This document shows, piece by piece, positions 1 to 7,665 of a stretch of DNA of 64,000 nt. A program made the translations under genes and the position numbers. This stretch comes from Ornithinibacillus salinisoli. Lineage in GTDB: Bacteria; Bacillota; Bacilli; Bacillales; Amphibacillaceae. The stretch lies in assembly GCF_042682545.1 (NCBI RefSeq), contig NZ_JBHUHQ010000002.1; one strand, 5' to 3'. Every line of letters begins with the position of its first letter. Position 1 is the first letter of the stretch. Under the pieces are notes generated by a model, which searched no databases, was not told where the DNA came from, and was given only the letters and a program-made list of their open reading frames with translations.

Positions 1-507
1 TTGCTGGGATACAATTTGAATTAACTTTTCCTTCAATTTATTGCTATCTAACTTAAAATTAACTAAAGAGGCATGCTTCGCTATTTCAGCAACACTTTCT
101 TCGATCTCTTCACCAGTGAAATCAAACACATCATATTTGCCTAATTCAAATATATTTTGATCAGGTGATAGTGCATGTATTTTTCCAAATAACTTACCAG
201 ATTGATAGATTTCGTCTTCTTTGCCGGTATATGTAGTTCCGTCAATAAAAGGATAGACTACATAGGTTTCATCATCCAATTTTTGTGGGTTTTCTACGTG
301 TAATTCTACCGGTGTAACGACATTTATTCCTTTTTCATGTAACATTTTTGTAAACGCTATTAAGGGTTCCGGGTGCTTTTGTGTCCGTTTTATAATATAT
401 TCTTTTTCCTTATCACTTATTTTGTAAACAGGTGAAAAGGGGTAAATACTATTTGGTTCGTAATCCACTTTAAAATCAAATCTATTTAATATATCTTTCC
501 CAATCAT
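1..507 (-). CDS. Phosphotransferase-family protein (APH/HSK-like kinase fold), cut off by the window edge
   Basis: Only the first 169 codons are visible and the frame is open to base 1. The N-terminus reads like the N-lobe of aminoglycoside phosphotransferase/homoserine-kinase-like enzymes: a YIIKRTQ strand (candidate ATP-contacting Lys), a helix ending LHEKGINVVTPV, then a VVYPFIDG hinge and GKLFGKIHAL. The ATP-binding loop and catalytic HxDxxxxN motif would lie beyond the edge, so substrate and activity cannot be judged. The ATG at 507 follows TTGGAGGCTCATC. It overlaps the end of the upstream Nudix gene by 26 bp, suggesting one transcript and translational coupling. The family call rests on fold pattern only. 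Confidence 0.7.
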   Translation of the reverse strand, partial: MIGKDILNRFDFKVDYEPNSIYPFSPVYKISDKEKEYIIKRTQKHPEPLIAFTKMLHEKGINVVTPVELHVENPQKLDDETYVVYPFIDGTTYTGKEDEIYQSGKLFGKIHALSPDQNIFELGKYDVFDFTGEEIEESVAEIAKHASLVNFKLDSNKLKEKLIQIVSQQ

Positions 508-928
508 GATGAGCCTCCAAATCCTTTTTCGATTCTATAAAATCAATTAATATTTCCCTGTCCCCTGGGTATGTAAGCTCTAAATTCGTAATATCCTCCA
601 CAGATTTCCAACCAATTTCATAGATTAGATTGTCAGGATCTTGAATTTCTGCTTCGCCACCATATGCTTGTACTTCAAAGTATTGCACTTCAGTATGGTA
701 ACCATCTGAAGTGCTCTTTTTGGCAAATAGTAGTCGGATAATATTTACATGGTATCCAGTTTCTTCGTTAACCTCGCGTATACAACATGCCTCAAACGTT
801 TCTCCATTTTCCTTCCCACCAGATGGAACAGACCAAGTCTTTTCTTCTTCTGGAGTTCCTTGTTTAACCATTAGGATCTCATTATTTTCATTTACGCAAA
901 CTCCTGCCGCTCCATACCATTCTTTCAT
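482..928 (-). CDS. Nudix hydrolase
   Basis: A 148-residue Nudix protein. The box GX5EX7REXXEEXG is intact at about residues 38-60 (GGKENGETFEACC followed by IREVNEETGY), so the Mg-binding catalytic helix is present. The protein would hydrolyse a nucleoside diphosphate linked to another group; the substrate is unknown. The ATG at 928 is preferred over an in-frame TTG one codon upstream (931) because GGGG lies eight bases before the ATG. Its 3' end overlaps the phosphotransferase start. A second Nudix gene lies 600 bp away but the two are only distantly alike, so this is not a recent duplication. Confidence 0.88.
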   Translation of the reverse strand: MKEWYGAAGVCVNENNEILMVKQGTPEEEKTWSVPSGGKENGETFEACCIREVNEETGYHVNIIRLLFAKKSTSDGYHTEVQYFEVQAYGGEAEIQDPDNLIYEIGWKSVEDITNLELTYPGDREILIDFIESKKDLEAHHDWERYIK

Positions 929-947
929 CAAACCAACCCCATTTTAA

Positions 948-1031
948 CTACTTCTTTTTTCTACGGTTTCCTAATAACCCAATTGCAGCAGCAATGGCAA
1001 CTGCAATAGCAACCCAAATGCCTATATCCAA
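948..1031 (-). CDS. Tiny single-span membrane peptide (27 aa)
   Basis: A TTG-started reading frame behind a good ribosome site (GGTGGTGG, six bases from the TTG). It encodes a short N-terminus, a 19-residue Ala/Ile-rich hydrophobic segment (GIWVAIAVAIAAAIGLLG) and a basic tail (NRRKKK), a textbook N-out/C-in single-span peptide. It sits alone between the two Nudix genes. I do not recognise the family. It could be a small membrane regulator or a toxin-like peptide. The hydrophobic-then-basic architecture and the Shine-Dalgarno make chance less likely, but there is no homology evidence. Confidence 0.5.
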   Translation of the reverse strand: MDIGIWVAIAVAIAAAIGLLGNRRKKK

Positions 1032-1075
1032 GTTATTCCACCACCTGTTGTTTTCTTATTATACGAAATAGAGAA

Positions 1076-1567
1076 TTAGATGGTTTCAAGATTATCAACA
1101 ATTGAAGACGTTTTAAACTCATGCACCTCACCATTTCGATAACTAAAATGATAATTATAAATTTCATCATTATCTAGTATTTGTGAAAGAAAATAATTCA
1201 AATTTGCAACCCCTGTATTTTCCGGATGAAAGATCCAGTCTACCTTTTTCCAATCTAAGATCCCCTCAACTGTCTTTATAGGAGTATAATAATGATATGT
1301 ACTAGGAAGTTCAACAACAAAAGCATACATCCCACTATTTACGTTTAGTGAATTTACATTCCATGTTACAGTTCCTCTATAATCTACACTTTCTACTTTT
1401 AATCCTGTTTCTTCTTTTATTTCTCGTATAATGCATTCCGTTGGCGTTTCATCTTTTTCAATCTTTCCACCTACACCGTTCCAACTTCCCATCCAAGTTG
1501 AAGATTCTCGGTTTAGTAGCAGGATTTCTTCTCCTCGTTTGATAAAAGCTATTGTGTATTTAAGCAT
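1076..1567 (-). CDS. Nudix hydrolase, MutT/8-oxo-dGTPase-like
   Basis: A 163-residue protein opening with the MutT-type strand MLKYTIAFIKRGEEILLLNR and a WNGVGGKIE loop that leads into a complete Nudix box (about residues 33-55: GGKIEKDETPTEC, then IIREIKEETGL). The WNGVGGKIE wording is typical of 8-oxo-dGTP diphosphatase-like members in Bacilli, so nucleotide-pool sanitation is plausible, although substrate cannot be read from sequence. The ATG at 1567 has GAGGAG nine bases upstream. The next gene upstream ends 23 bp away, so the two may be co-transcribed. Confidence 0.88.
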   Translation of the reverse strand: MLKYTIAFIKRGEEILLLNRESSTWMGSWNGVGGKIEKDETPTECIIREIKEETGLKVESVDYRGTVTWNVNSLNVNSGMYAFVVELPSTYHYYTPIKTVEGILDWKKVDWIFHPENTGVANLNYFLSQILDNDEIYNYHFSYRNGEVHEFKTSSIVDNLETI

Positions 1568-1590
1568 GTTATTTCTCCTCTATAGAATGA

Positions 1591-2565
1591 TTATTTCATC
1601 ATATTTTTGCAAAGGTTGAGGAGGTCATCACTCAACTGGTTCAAGATTTTTATCTGCTCTTCTTTGAGTGGTGTAAATCCAATTCTAGATAATCCTTGCC
1701 TTATATTTTTCGGTAACATCTCAAAGTAATCATCGAAATACAATCCATTTGATGTTTCAAAATAAAGCCATAGCGCTTCACTATATGCTTGCCACAAGAG
1801 AGTAACTGTTTCATCTTTCTTACATAATCGTTTTGCTTTCATTTCAAATAGTAGATCCTGAATCTCATCTATTCCAAATTCAAATGAGTATGCTTGATTA
1901 CGTAAGTGATACCGAAACTGTTTCATAATATGGATTATTTCTTTCACCTTAACTTCATTAAAAAATGGTGATACAATCTTTACCGTATTATAATGATCTT
2001 CAACATTCTGAATTTCTCGGATTAATTTTCCTGCGTCTACCGAATTACAATTTATAAATAAAAATAATAATGCAGATTCTGTCCACGATCCAGTAGCTGC
2101 AATTGTTGCAGAATAATGTTTCCCCTTTTTTAAACTATTAAAAGCATGTTGGGTTCTTTCTTTCACAATATTACATACTTGCTCAATTACATGTTTTCTC
2201 CCCTCAATAGAGGAATAATAATTCACAGCCCAATCTTTAATTTCTGCAAACCTATTACCCGTATCTTCAATAACAGCAGATTCATATAAAAACCTATAAT
2301 TCCAAGGAGACGCTATAATCCTCTCTTTATTTGGTAGTTCATCCGTGTGCTTTATGTCTAGTTGAATAATGTTCTGATGAAAAGAAATGTTTTGAGCAAT
2401 ATCGTCTGCTATTGTTTTTGTGTACACAGTCAAATCGATATCGCTAAACTCATCCGCATTTCCTCTCCCAACGGAACCACCAATAGAAGCATACATAATA
2501 TCAAGATTTAATTGGTTTATAAATTTTTTAGCGGTCTCAAGCAGCATGAAGCTCTTTTCGTTCAA
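1591..2565 (-). CDS. Nucleotidyltransferase-fold protein
   Basis: A 324-residue protein with the pol-beta nucleotidyltransferase signature near the N-terminus: GGSVGRG at residues 29-35, then SDIDL at 41-45, giving the GS...DxD metal-binding pattern. A long helical C-terminal part follows, as in aminoglycoside or lincosamide nucleotidyltransferase-like proteins. The likely reaction is transfer of a nucleotidyl group to a small molecule or protein; substrate unknown. The TTG start at 2565 is chosen because AGGAGG precedes it by six bases. The upstream decayed gene ends only about 30 bp away. Confidence 0.8.
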   Translation of the reverse strand: MNEKSFMLLETAKKFINQLNLDIMYASIGGSVGRGNADEFSDIDLTVYTKTIADDIAQNISFHQNIIQLDIKHTDELPNKERIIASPWNYRFLYESAVIEDTGNRFAEIKDWAVNYYSSIEGRKHVIEQVCNIVKERTQHAFNSLKKGKHYSATIAATGSWTESALLFLFINCNSVDAGKLIREIQNVEDHYNTVKIVSPFFNEVKVKEIIHIMKQFRYHLRNQAYSFEFGIDEIQDLLFEMKAKRLCKKDETVTLLWQAYSEALWLYFETSNGLYFDDYFEMLPKNIRQGLSRIGFTPLKEEQIKILNQLSDDLLNLCKNMMK

Positions 2566-2596
2566 GATAGCCCTCCTGTATTCACGAAATTCTTAT

Positions 2597-3319
2597 CTAC
2601 TTTCCTACGCTATGTGCCGTTTCGCTTATGATCATACTTAACCTTAAACGACTAAGCCACGTTTCCACATTGTTTGTTTTCGTATGAACACCATTTATTT
2701 CCTCACGATATTCCAGTCCATCTACTTTTCAGGCATCCACCTTTAATCCTGCAATTCGATAAATAATCATTCCCCACTCGGCATCTGTCATTTTCTCCTG
2801 CGAATAGGAGCTTATATACTCCGCCGCTACCCTAGAGAAGGAACAAGAACCTGCAGTTATATCCACCTCTCTGTTCAATTCTAGCGAACAAATCTTATTC
2901 GTGATTTTTTCTGTCTCTACCCATTCGACTGGATGAGTTTGAAACGCTCGTTGCGTTCTACCTAATATCAAATAATCATATTTTGATATTTCTGTTACTA
3001 TTTTTTTCAATTCTTTTAAATTATAGGTTTACCAAGCTAGGATTCTATCAAAATCTCCGTAATGGTAATGGTCACTATTATTAGATAATCCAAATTTGAC
3101 TACTTCTCTTCTAGCATTTGCCGCACCTTTTTTAGGAATAACTTTCACATTAAATTTGCTATCCTGTAATGCCTTGATCCATTCCATTGAAGTTTCATCA
3201 CTAACGGTAATAAAAAGGTCTGAATAGATATTCTCTATTTCTTGGTAAATATCTTTAAATAGATTTATATTATTCCCACTAGGATCATGGAGAACTGTAA
3301 TAAGGGAAACGTTAGTCAA
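2597..3319 (-). pseudogene. Glycosyltransferase-like gene interrupted by two in-frame stop codons
   Basis: One continuous frame of about 240 codons runs from the ATG at 3319 to a TAG at 2597. It is broken only by TAA at 3029-3031 and TGA at 2729-2731. The first piece ends HYHYGDFDRILAW. After the TAA the same frame resumes TYNLKELKKIV and on through LILGRTQRAFQTHP, ITNKICSLELNREVDI and TDAEWGMIIYRI. After the TGA it resumes KVDGLEYREEINGV and ETWLSRLRLSM. The text across both stops reads as one protein with no frameshift. The N-terminal strand (LITVLHDPSG) and the GDFDR motif suggest a GT-A-like fold; this is inference. A TTG at 3010 could restart the middle piece, but no ribosome site supports it. 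The 5' end overlaps the upstream gene by 4 bp (ATGA). Confidence 0.78.
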
Positions 3320-3639
3320 CGATACACCTCCAAATTAATATAAGTTACATATTCAATCTTCAATATTCTAAGACTCGTAGAATTTTCTATTTTGAACATT
3401 TCAATATCGTTCCATTGAGCTAATTGATCTACTAATTTCTTTGGTTCACCTAATAAAGTGAAATCCAGATCAAAGTCTAGATTCATGCGCCATGTTCGGT
3501 CTTCTGACCAACAATATGTTCGAAAAGAAGCAATCTCCTTATTATTTATTAATGTAAATAACTCATCTAGTTCTCCATAAAATAGCAACTCTTCCCCAAC
3601 CCAACTTCTACAAAACATAATAAAAATAGCATTTTCCAT
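3316..3639 (-). CDS. Conserved-looking protein of unknown function, 107 aa
   Basis: A soluble 107-residue protein rich in acidic and aromatic residues (ELDELFTLINNKE, MNLDFDLDFTLLGEP), with no transmembrane segment or motif I recognise. The ATG at 3639 has AAAGG eight bases upstream. Its last bases overlap the ATG of the doubly interrupted glycosyltransferase-like gene, so the pair was probably a translationally coupled operon and this gene may have lost its partner. Its own frame is intact. Confidence 0.65.
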   Translation of the reverse strand: MENAIFIMFCRSWVGEELLFYGELDELFTLINNKEIASFRTYCWSEDRTWRMNLDFDLDFTLLGEPKKLVDQLAQWNDIEMFKIENSTSLRILKIEYVTYINLEVYR

Positions 3640-3687
3640 TTGTAAAACCTTTTAGTTTTTGAACAATAAACTTAACAATATTGATAT

Positions 3688-3831
3688 CTAAATCGCCTTC
3701 ATCAGCAGTGATGAGATACCCTTGGAAGAGACATACCGATCTTGATCCCTTTGATTCCATACTTTATTATATAGCTGTACTATTTTAGCTAGTTCCAATT
3801 CGTTGACCACTAACTGCTTTATCTCATTCAT
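3688..3831 (-). pseudogene. Truncated, frameshifted N-acetyltransferase (GNAT) remnant
   Basis: A 47-codon frame starts at an ATG behind GGTGG and reads like the N-terminus of a GNAT (ELAKIVQLYNKVWNQRD), then changes character. In another frame the DNA continues GYLITADEGDLDIN and IVKFIVQKLKGF, as expected for the next GNAT strands. This suggests a frameshift plus loss of the acetyl-CoA-binding half. The fragment could be expressed as a 47-aa peptide, but I read it as a relic. The GNAT attribution rests on short text and is tentative. Confidence 0.4.
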
Positions 3832-3853
3832 CTTTACCACCTAAATTCATTAA

Positions 3854-4453
3854 TCACTTCATAATTTCCTTCAGCTTCAACAAACTTTTTTCCACCGAAG
3901 TCTCCACATATCCTCTGATTTGTTCGAATGTAAACACTTGTAATTTCGCTTCAAGATCTTCCATGCTATAGTTCATATCCTCTTTCACATATGGAACAAA
4001 TTCCTTCACATCACTTGCCTTAACTTCTTCTAAATCGATTAAATCTATATGTTCCATCCCATCTAGTAATTGTACGTCTAGTTGGTAATGATGAAGTAAT
4101 TTACTATTTAACAGCCGAAAGTCTCCATGGTATTTTTCGAAAATAGATTCTTCATTCTCCATTCTATTTTTTAACCATGGGATGAAGAATCCTTTTAACC
4201 ACATGTCATCGGCAATAAGATGAGTATAGTAACCAAGTATATATTCGTCTTTTGAAGGATATTTTTGATAGAACTTTTCATAAGCTATTTTTCTAGTAAA
4301 TTCCTCATGATCCCCCTCAAAGAAATGGGATAGATCCTTCGGAGATACCGCATCTGGTGCAATACCTCCTATGAGAAATGCTTGTTTATTTCCGATAGAA
4401 AGTCTATCAGCAATTTCATTTGCAATAATGAGGTGCATGATTCTTGAACCCAA
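3854..4453 (-). CDS. Zinc-dependent phospholipase C-like protein
   Basis: A 199-residue protein with the metal-ligand pattern of the zinc-dependent phospholipase C/S1-P1 nuclease superfamily: MH at residues 6-7, PDA at 33-35, HFFEGD at 43-48, and YTHLIADD at 76-83. No signal peptide is seen, so it is probably cytoplasmic and may act on a phosphoester other than phospholipid. The start is a TTG at 4453 (AAGGAG nine bases upstream). The next ATG would remove the conserved GSRI residues that precede the first His. The gene lies 21 bp downstream of the yycE-like gene. Confidence 0.75.
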   Translation of the reverse strand: MGSRIMHLIIANEIADRLSIGNKQAFLIGGIAPDAVSPKDLSHFFEGDHEEFTRKIAYEKFYQKYPSKDEYILGYYTHLIADDMWLKGFFIPWLKNRMENEESIFEKYHGDFRLLNSKLLHHYQLDVQLLDGMEHIDLIDLEEVKASDVKEFVPYVKEDMNYSMEDLEAKLQVFTFEQIRGYVETSVEKSLLKLKEIMK

Positions 4454-4474
4454 TTTCTGTCACTCCTTGATTAT

Positions 4475-4879
4475 TTAGATTCCACTCGTATTCATTAATA
4501 CGATTCGCCAACCATCTGGATCTTCAATAGTAATTCCTTTTTCTTGCCAATAAGGATTTTCTGCTTCCACTTCTTGGTATCCCATATCAAGCAAACGGTT
4601 AGCTACTGTATCTACTTCTTGTTTATTAGGTATATAGAAGACTAATAAGTTATCCTTAGTAGGTGCAGGGCACGGACTTCCCGTTACGTGTTTGGTGATT
4701 TCTAATTGATACGAATGATCTGGCAATCCAAAAATCACACCTGTATAACCTCGGTGTCCCTGAAAATCACCTACCCGAGGCAATCCAACACCCTTTTCAT
4801 AGAAATCTATTACTTCGTCAAATTTATCCGTAGGACGTGCGATTCGTATCTGTGCTGCGGTAAAATCATGGAAATCCAT
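4475..4879 (-). CDS. yycE: YycE-like VOC (glyoxalase-fold) protein
   Basis: A 134-residue single-domain vicinal-oxygen-chelate protein. AAQIRIARPTDKFDEVIDFY at the start, FGLPDHSYQLE in the middle and MGYQEVEAENPYW plus IEDPDGWRIVLMN at the end match my recollection of Bacillus subtilis YycE along the full length. VOC proteins bind a metal and small ligands; the YycE substrate is unknown. The ATG at 4879 follows AGGAGGAGC. A racemase gene ends 21 bp upstream and a phospholipase-like gene follows 21 bp downstream, so the three probably form one transcript. Confidence 0.85.
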   Translation of the reverse strand: MDFHDFTAAQIRIARPTDKFDEVIDFYEKGVGLPRVGDFQGHRGYTGVIFGLPDHSYQLEITKHVTGSPCPAPTKDNLLVFYIPNKQEVDTVANRLLDMGYQEVEAENPYWQEKGITIEDPDGWRIVLMNTSGI

Positions 4880-4900
4880 GTTAGCTCCTCCTTTTTTTCT

Positions 4901-5590
4901 TTATATTAGTGCTTTTTTAACAGCTGCAAATGCATGTATTTCCGTTGTATCAAATAATGGCACTTTAGCGTCAGACGACTTAATTAATAACCCAATTTCT
5001 GTACAGCCAAGTATAATCCCTTCTGCACCTCGATCAACTAATTTATTAATCACTTTTTTATAATAATTCCTTGAAGATTCTTTTAGTGTTCCAAAACAGA
5101 GCTCTTCAAAAATTACCTGATTTCCCTTTTCTCTTTCCACTTCATTCGGTACGAGAACATGAATTCCTTGTTCCTCGATGCGAGATTTGTAGAATTTCTG
5201 TTCCATCGTATATTTTGTACCGAGTAATCCAACGGTATGGATTTTCTGCTTCTTGATTTGATCAGCAGTTGTATCAGCGATATGTAAAACTGGTATTGTT
5301 ATGATTTCCTCGATGGAATCAACTACCTTGTGCATCGTATTGGTACAAATAATAATGAAATCTGCACCTGCATTTTCTAAGCCTTGTGCAACGTCTGCAA
5401 GTACTGCCCCCGCCTTTTCCCATTCTCCACTCACTTGATTGTTTTCTATTTCCTCAAAATCTACACTATGCAAAATACATTTGGCTGAGTGTAGCCCGCC
5501 CAATTGTTCATTTACTGCTTCATTGATTAGTCGGTAATATTCAACCGTTGACTCCCAACTCATTCCACCAATTAAGCCGATTGTTTTCAT
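4901..5590 (-). CDS. racX: Aspartate/glutamate racemase family protein (RacX/YgeA type)
   Basis: A 229-residue cofactor-independent racemase. The N-terminus IGLIGGMSWEST is diagnostic. The two catalytic cysteines of the two-base mechanism are present at Cys82 (ICTNTMHK) and Cys196 (GCTEIG). Members of the RacX branch have broad amino-acid racemase activity and supply non-canonical D-amino acids to the cell wall; assigning that role here is by family. The ATG at 5590 has AGGAGTTGATCGCAC upstream. The C-terminal FDTTEIHA is typical of the family. I am confident of the family and less so of racX orthology. Confidence 0.85.
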   Translation of the reverse strand: MKTIGLIGGMSWESTVEYYRLINEAVNEQLGGLHSAKCILHSVDFEEIENNQVSGEWEKAGAVLADVAQGLENAGADFIIICTNTMHKVVDSIEEIITIPVLHIADTTADQIKKQKIHTVGLLGTKYTMEQKFYKSRIEEQGIHVLVPNEVEREKGNQVIFEELCFGTLKESSRNYYKKVINKLVDRGAEGIILGCTEIGLLIKSSDAKVPLFDTTEIHAFAAVKKALI

Positions 5591-5612
5591 GTGCGATCAA
5601 CTCCTGAATAAT

Positions 5613-5760
5613 TTATTTTATGGTTTGCGTTTCAGTAACTTTTTCTAACGTACGTTTCATCACTTTTACCACTAACCCTGGATTTTCCAAGTGGATGGAA
5701 TGACCATTTATGTTTACTACCGGTTTAATATGCTGTCTTTTGTCATGTGTTCCTCTTATT
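5613..5760 (-). pseudogene. C-terminal remnant of an alpha/beta hydrolase
   Basis: The gap between the VOC gene and the racemase gene contains an open frame with no start that ends in TAA at 5613. It encodes RIRGTHDKRQHIKPVV, then NINGHSIHLENPG and LVVKVMKRTL. The GHSIHLENP motif with the preceding RGT-D loop is the usual C-terminal end of an alpha/beta hydrolase: the catalytic Asp loop and the catalytic His. No nucleophile elbow or start codon is found upstream, because that DNA now belongs to the VOC gene. It is a truncated relic of about 48 codons. Confidence 0.55.
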
Positions 5761-6174
5761 CTATTGATTATGTCTTCTCTTAAATTCAGAGCTTAATTCA
5801 CTCCACACATCAAACTTATTTCCGTTCAGATCATAAAACACAAAATTTCTACCCGTATGACCTCGATCCTCTATTTCACCTACTTCGATTCCCATCGTTA
5901 GAAATTCGTTATGTAGAATTTTTAAATTTTCTAATCCATCAACTTCAAAGGTACAAGAAAAATGTTCCTTGCCACTTGCATCATAAAAGTTACCACGTTG
6001 ATTTTTCATTGCATTCACAAGAAAGAAACTTTGATTTGCAAAATCAAGAATGGCTTTATCACTATCCATATAGTTTAATTTGGCACCTAAATTTTCTACA
6101 TACCAATCTGCAGATTTTGGTACGTCTTGAACTGGTAGATATGTCGTTCCTACTCTTATTAATTTTTTATCCAT
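5761..6174 (-). CDS. VOC (glyoxalase/bleomycin-resistance) family protein
   Basis: A 137-residue VOC protein: the LIRVGTTYLPVQDVPKSADWYVENLGAKL opening is a canonical first beta-alpha-beta module, and the second module ends FVFYDLNGNKFDVW. Such proteins bind or detoxify electrophiles or antibiotics, or act as dioxygenase-like enzymes; the substrate is unknown. The ATG at 6174 follows AAGGAGAAGGCAT, a strong site. Its 3' end abuts the hydrolase remnant, so the present stop may have been set by the same rearrangement. Confidence 0.82.
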   Translation of the reverse strand: MDKKLIRVGTTYLPVQDVPKSADWYVENLGAKLNYMDSDKAILDFANQSFFLVNAMKNQRGNFYDASGKEHFSCTFEVDGLENLKILHNEFLTMGIEVGEIEDRGHTGRNFVFYDLNGNKFDVWSELSSEFKRRHNQ

Positions 6175-6303
6175 ATGCCTTCTCCTTATTGAAAGTTATA
6201 AAATAAATTAAATTATAAATATTATAACATCCAACTTATGGTAGTATAATAAAAAGATGAATATGTTACTTATACCTATTTTATAGAAGTGATGTTTACA
6301 ATG

Positions 6304-6460
6304 ATGAAATGGGAGCATGCTTTGGAAATATGGACATTGAGCAAAGTTTGAAGATGAGATGAATGAATTTGGAAGAGATGGCTAAGAATTGGTTAATATT
6401 ATCCCACAGATTGATGAAGAGCTAGAACTATGTCCGTTGAATTCAATTAAGTCAATTTAA
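6304..6460 (+). pseudogene. Decayed DUF4177-like small gene
   Basis: Starting at ATG 6304 the DNA encodes MKWEHALEIWTLSK. After a frameshift near 6347 it encodes KFEDEMNEFGRDG, and after a further small lesion near 6382 it encodes ELVNIIPQIDEELEL, ending at TAA 6460. Joined, these follow the DUF4177 pattern (MKWEYK, then FE.ELNE.GR.GWELV). At least two lesions separate the pieces, so no intact product is made. It lies between an AT-rich promoter-like stretch and the phosphoesterase gene; the rest of 6175-6497 shows nothing else. Confidence 0.5.
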
Positions 6461-6497
6461 GAGAAAATTCTATTTGTAAATGATAGGGAGATAGAAT

Positions 6498-7241
6498 ATG
6501 AAATTTGCTATTATAACCGATATCCATGGGAATCATCCAGCATTACGTGCTGTTCTGAATGATATCGATCAAGTAGGTAGTATACATCATATATACTGCC
6601 TTGGGGACATGATTGCAATTGGACCAGACACAAATGAAGTATTAGAGGAATTATTCACAAGAAAAGATGTGTCAATGATTACCGGCAATCATGATGAATC
6701 TGTGTTAGCAATTTTAAACGGGGAACCCCATCCAAAAAGTCATGCACATGTTAAAGAACATCATCAATGGATTGCAGAAAGGATGAATCCCGCTTTCGTT
6801 GAAAAAATGAATCAGCTACCAAGGACAATGAAAAAGAATGTAAGGAATTATTCTATTCGGTTTATCCATTATTCTATAGATCCTTCCAAGTTACATGTAC
6901 ACATCAGTAAGGATCCTTTTCACCGCATCGTCGATCCTAACCTAAATAATATGGAAGTACTATTTGCAGATTATCCTGCTGATTTAATATGCTTCGGACA
7001 CCACCACCCATATCATTATTTCCAGGGAAGCCAAACCACCTATCTAAACCCTAGTTCTCTCGGATGCCAGGATAAACCAATTGCTCCTTATGCTATCGTT
7101 ACACTAGAGAATGGTAGAATAGATGTTCAGCAGAAAATGGTATCTTATGATAACACCACGTTCCTACAATCCTATCAGAAATTGCAAGTACCTGGGCGAG
7201 ATATTATTATAGGTCTTTTTCATGGTAGTCAAAAAGGATAA
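6498..7241 (+). CDS. Calcineurin-like metallophosphoesterase
   Basis: A 247-residue phosphoesterase of the YfcE/MJ0936 type. All dimetal motifs are visible: DIHGN at residues 8-12, GDMIAIGP at 36-43, GNHDE at 63-67, and GHHHPYHY in the C-terminal part. The family hydrolyses phosphodiesters or acts as protein or nucleotide phosphatase; the natural substrate is not predictable. The ATG at 6498 has GGGAGATAGAAT upstream. It is one of few plus-strand genes in this part and is followed by a bidirectional terminator. Confidence 0.85.
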   Translation: MKFAIITDIHGNHPALRAVLNDIDQVGSIHHIYCLGDMIAIGPDTNEVLEELFTRKDVSMITGNHDESVLAILNGEPHPKSHAHVKEHHQWIAERMNPAFVEKMNQLPRTMKKNVRNYSIRFIHYSIDPSKLHVHISKDPFHRIVDPNLNNMEVLFADYPADLICFGHHHPYHYFQGSQTTYLNPSSLGCQDKPIAPYAIVTLENGRIDVQQKMVSYDNTTFLQSYQKLQVPGRDIIIGLFHGSQKG

Positions 7242-7327
7242 GTATGCTATTGACGTAACAGTTTCCACCATGAGGTACACTATAACAAAACACAAGTCTT
7301 TCCAAAGCTAAAATCACATTATACTAG

Positions 7328-7357
7328 AAAAGGAACTTGATATAACAAGCTCCTTTT
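7328..7357. terminator. Bidirectional intrinsic terminator
   Basis: AAAAGGAACTTG and CAAGCTCCTTTT form a 12-bp stem with one mismatch around a short AT loop, with A- and T-runs on either side. It lies between the convergent ends of the phosphoesterase gene and the small membrane gene on the other strand, so it can serve both. Confidence 0.7.
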
Positions 7358-7373
7358 CACTATTAAACTTGAA

Positions 7374-7544
7374 TTACTTATTTTTATCATCGGTTTTCTT
7401 CTTAGCAATATAAAATGCTAAAATCACCAATGGAATAGCAATGAAGAATGGAATATTAATATAACTTCGCGTAAATACGGCAAAAATAAACAACAACACC
7501 ATACCAATTATAATGTATAAACAACCTCTCCCAAATGTTTCCAT
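7374..7544 (-). CDS. Small membrane protein, 56 aa
   Basis: A 56-residue protein with two hydrophobic segments (GCLYIIIGMVLLFIFAV and FFIAIPLVILAFYIA) joined by a short loop containing an Arg, and a charged tail KKKTDDKNK. The ATG at 7544 sits eight bases behind AGGGG. It has no recognised domain. It stands alone between the terminator and another membrane protein gene. Codon usage and the ribosome site support a real gene. Confidence 0.65.
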   Translation of the reverse strand: METFGRGCLYIIIGMVLLFIFAVFTRSYINIPFFIAIPLVILAFYIAKKKTDDKNK

Positions 7545-7665
7545 GTAATCACCCCTAAAAAAATAAGACTAAAATTTAAATAATTGCATTTGTTATAAAT
7601 TCAAGGTTTATAGCTGAACAAGATATTCACCTTATTGAAGGAAAGCATCTAGTTAAAAGGAAAGA

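Noticed and set aside
2597..3319. A changed genetic code or programmed readthrough to explain the in-frame stops
   Set aside because: Both TAA and TGA are involved and the same codons end many normal genes in the window; nonsense decay is simpler. No recoding element was seen.
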